NCBI GenBank assembly: GCA_963281255.1
Contig: OY725501.1
Coordinates: 62,001 to 126,000, forward strand
Direction: 5' to 3'
Origin: Aphrocallistes beatrix
Lineage: Eukaryota; Porifera; Hexactinellida; Sceptrulophora; Aphrocallistidae
DNA length: 64,000 nt
Shown: in pieces, positions 62,045-64,000 of the stretch
How positions within the stretch are numbered: position 1 is the stretch's first letter
Layout of the letters: each line of letters opens with the position of its first letter
The notes under the pieces: generated by a model
What the model saw: only the letters and a program-made list of their open reading frames with translations
The model's database searches: none
Told to the model about the DNA's origin: nothing
Program-made: the position numbers and the translations under genes

Positions 62045-64000
62045 TTATGTATACCCCGACTCTACGTCCGAATCCCCGGTGCTTGCGGAATCTCGTCGGT
62101 CTCCCCCCCATGGTACCACATATTCCTTGAAGCGCTGTGGAGGTCTTCTATCCCTCTCCGGGTATCTCCGCTCGGGACTGGCGATTTCGTTGCTCTCATC
62201 GACTGTTTCTCCTTCCATCCCCGAAGCTTGTTGTTCCCCTTCGTCGAATTCGTAACTTGTCCCGGGTTGGTTTGCCTTTTGGAGTTGTGCTTCCAGGGCG
62301 GCCCCTCGAGATGTGGCTTGGATCAGCGAAGGTCCCGGCCCCTCGTACCGCTTCACGTGGTCAAGGTGCACCCATTTGTCCCTACGTGTCAGGCGCAGTT
62401 TCACGTTCGGTCCTTTTCTTTCCAGGACGTCGAAGGGACCGTCGAACCTAGGAGATAAGGAGTCCTTAGCTTGGTTGCGCTTTATCATGACTCGGTCTCC
62501 TTTACTCGTATCAGACGCCGTTCTGCTAGTATTGTAGCGGTTCCTCGCGCTACGCAGGTTGGCCTCGATATTTTCTCTCGCGATGTCTCTTAGCTCTGCC
62601 CTCTTCTGCTTGAGCTTTGCCAAGTACTCTCCGTGAGTGTTGCTCTCTTCTTCCTTGAGGTGCTTGCACCATGAATCTAGGGGAGACAATGGCTCTCTGC
62701 CAAATGTGAGAAGGTGCGGCGACAGGCGGGTGGTGGCATTTTCCATACTATTCATCTGAAAACTCACTTCTGTTAACAGCATCGGCCAAGATCCCTTCTC
62801 GAGATGACGGTCCATTTGCAGGCATCGAATCACTTGCTTCACCAGGCCGATGTTTCTTTCCGCCATCCCGTCGCATTGCGGGTGGTATGGCGTATGTCTC
62901 TTTTCGATCCCGGCCTTCTCGCAAAACTCCCTAAAGGTCCTACCGTCGAGATTGGCCCCCTGGTCCGTGAGGACTATTCTCGGCATACCGTGCCCTCGAT
63001 ATACCCACCCCATCTGGAATGCGTCAAGAATGGTGTCCGTTTCTTGGTCTTTGAGTGGTCGGAGCTCCACGTATCGAGTGAACAGGTCGACCATCAGGAG
63101 TACGTACCTGTAACCTCCGTTTGGATCGTCCGACCATGGGAGGGTCCCAACGTCCATGGCTACTGCCTCCCCCGGTACACCGCTACCGATAGACATTGTG
63201 CACAGGGGTTCGCGACCAGAGGTCTTGTATTTTGCTCTTTGACAGGCCACGCAGCCTCGACAACACCTAATGACGTCCCGTCTCATTTTCGGCCAAAAGA
63301 AGTTCTTCCTCAGCGTCCGCAATGTGCTGGTCTGCCCAAAGTGGTGTTGGGCATGAGTGACCTCTGTTGTCTCCTGACGTAGGTGCTTGGGGGTCACAAT
63401 CCTATCCTCAAAGAATAGATTCCCCTCGATGCATTTAAGCCTGTCAGATACATTCTTCAGCTGTCCGCTCATTACTCTCCCCTTACGTGACAGCTCCGTT
63501 AGTGCTCGAGCAATGACGCCATCTTCCTTTTGTTCCATTGCAATCCTCTCGAATAGGCGCTTCTCCTTTTCGACGGTATATATTCTGTCCTCGAAGTTGT
63601 CCTCCTGATTGACCGTATCATCATAGGAGACCCCCGGGTTGCGACTTAGGTAATCCGCCACCAGATTCTCCCGGCCCGGTCTGAACTCGATCCTGAAGGG
63701 AAGTTCCTGCAACTCCATCAGCCATCTAGCGAAAGTGTGTTTGGGATCTTTCTGCTCTTTCAACCATTTAAGAGGACAGTGATCCGTAAGCAAGACGATA
63801 CCACGCGCCCCTTTGAGGTACACCGACCACTTGCGTGTTGCCGCCGCGAGGGCCCACGCTTCGAGCTGACCGGCGGAGTAGTTCTGTTGGGAAGGGCTTA
63901 AGGAGGAGAAAAACTGTACTGGTCTCAACTTTCCCGTATCGCCGTCTAGCTGTGACAATACCGCTGCAACTCCGGTCGAGCTAGCGTCTGCTTCCATATA
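62045..64000 (-). CDS. Ty3/Gypsy pol polyprotein, RNase H and integrase part
   Basis: An open frame runs from the window edge to a stop at 62045-62047, just inside the 3' LTR. It shows an RNase H region (EADASSTGVAAVLSQ, LTDHCPLKWL, VADYLSRNPG), an H2C2 zinc knuckle (HAQHHFGQ to CRGCVACQRAK), the integrase core with the D, D and E residues (AMDVGTL, LTDQGANL, MAERNIGLVKQ) and a C-terminal basic chromodomain-free tail ending in an acidic/proline-rich stretch. Domain order RNase H then integrase fits Ty3/Gypsy. It is a fossil or mobile gene of the element, not a host gene. Confidence 0.92.
   Translation of the reverse strand, partial: YMEADASSTGVAAVLSQLDGDTGKLRPVQFFSSLSPSQQNYSAGQLEAWALAAATRKWSVYLKGARGIVLLTDHCPLKWLKEQKDPKHTFARWLMELQELPFRIEFRPGRENLVADYLSRNPGVSYDDTVNQEDNFEDRIYTVEKEKRLFERIAMEQKEDGVIARALTELSRKGRVMSGQLKNVSDRLKCIEGNLFFEDRIVTPKHLRQETTEVTHAQHHFGQTSTLRTLRKNFFWPKMRRDVIRCCRGCVACQRAKYKTSGREPLCTMSIGSGVPGEAVAMDVGTLPWSDDPNGGYRYVLLMVDLFTRYVELRPLKDQETDTILDAFQMGWVYRGHGMPRIVLTDQGANLDGRTFREFCEKAGIEKRHTPYHPQCDGMAERNIGLVKQVIRCLQMDRHLEKGSWPMLLTEVSFQMNSMENATTRLSPHLLTFGREPLSPLDSWCKHLKEEESNTHGEYLAKLKQKRAELRDIARENIEANLRSARNRYNTSRTASDTSKGDRVMIKRNQAKDSLSPRFDGPFDVLERKGPNVKLRLTRRDKWVHLDHVKRYEGPGPSLIQATSRGAALEAQLQKANQPGTSYEFDEGEQQASGMEGETVDESNEIASPERRYPERDRRPPQRFKEYVVPWGGDRRDSASTGDSDVESGYT

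Larger units (their letters stand above)
61827..64000 (-). mobile_element. Ty3/Gypsy LTR retrotransposon, 3' part, continuing past the right edge
   Basis: Parts seen, from the right edge leftward on the minus strand: RNase H, integrase, a polypurine tract beside the LTR (about 62022-62041, GTAAAGGGGG on the minus strand), and the 3' LTR (61827-62019). Gag, protease, reverse transcriptase and the 5' LTR lie outside, so neither wholeness nor LTR-based age can be judged. The visible part looks unbroken and therefore young. Its base composition is much richer in GC than the flanks. It is inserted in the upstream region of gene G. Confidence 0.93.

Noticed and set aside
62137-63608. Plus-strand frames opposite the retroelement pol
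   Set aside because: They are antisense to a clear pol frame and match nothing recognisable.

Overview
The window is animal nuclear DNA. It is AT-rich, with dense genes, short GT-AG introns (mostly about 50-120 bp), TA-targeted mariner and pogo-like elements, hAT MITEs and one Ty3/Gypsy element. Compact gene spacing and a non-vertebrate style of Ig/FN3/PTP receptors suggest an early-branching animal. A demosponge is my best guess, but it is an inference and no marker in the window proves it.

Layout. Positions 1-3200 hold three ordinary genes, all on the minus strand: a NEK-like kinase (5' part only), the farnesyl/geranylgeranyl transferase alpha subunit (FNTA, four exons) and a PET100-like cytochrome oxidase assembly factor. 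Nearly everything from 3792 to 61414 is one tandem family of receptor-type tyrosine-phosphatase-like genes, called A-G here: A (3792-11992, -), B (12593-14592, -), C (14929-28993, -), D (29894-42430, +), E (43183-49739, -), F (50681-about 52670, +, broken) and G (53238-61414, -). A Ty3/Gypsy LTR element (61827 to the right edge, -) sits in the upstream region of G.

I assembled the receptor genes exon by exon. Each has a short signal-peptide exon ending in phase 1. In all but B this is followed by a run of ectodomain exons whose lengths are all multiples of three and which are all phase 1-1. Next comes one large exon carrying FN3, a transmembrane helix and the PTP-like region, then a tiny last exon with the final PTP helix. 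The Ig exons repeat as triplets (alpha or delta, beta, gamma) and pairs of triplets form a six-exon higher-order unit. C and D each have 25 Ig exons, G 13, E 10, A 8 plus two C-type lectin exons, F 5, and B none. A block next to the membrane (beta-gamma-delta-beta3-gamma'-delta') is shared by A, C, D and E, while the distal array varies in length.

There are two cytoplasmic types. C, E and G have an apparently active D1 phosphatase (HCSAGVGRTG with a WPD loop) plus a degenerate D2. A, B and D have only the degenerate D2-like domain, where the P-loop reads HCxDGxxKTG. Active and inactive receptors therefore share nearly identical ectodomain modules. C/D and E/F are head-to-head across a conserved spacer of about 0.9 kb, and remnants of gene B sit behind E and G. 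The locus has expanded in blocks and shows births, deaths and probable gene conversion. Together this looks like a candidate polymorphic recognition (allorecognition or immune) receptor complex with paired active and pseudophosphatase receptors. The function is inferred; the architecture is read from the sequence.
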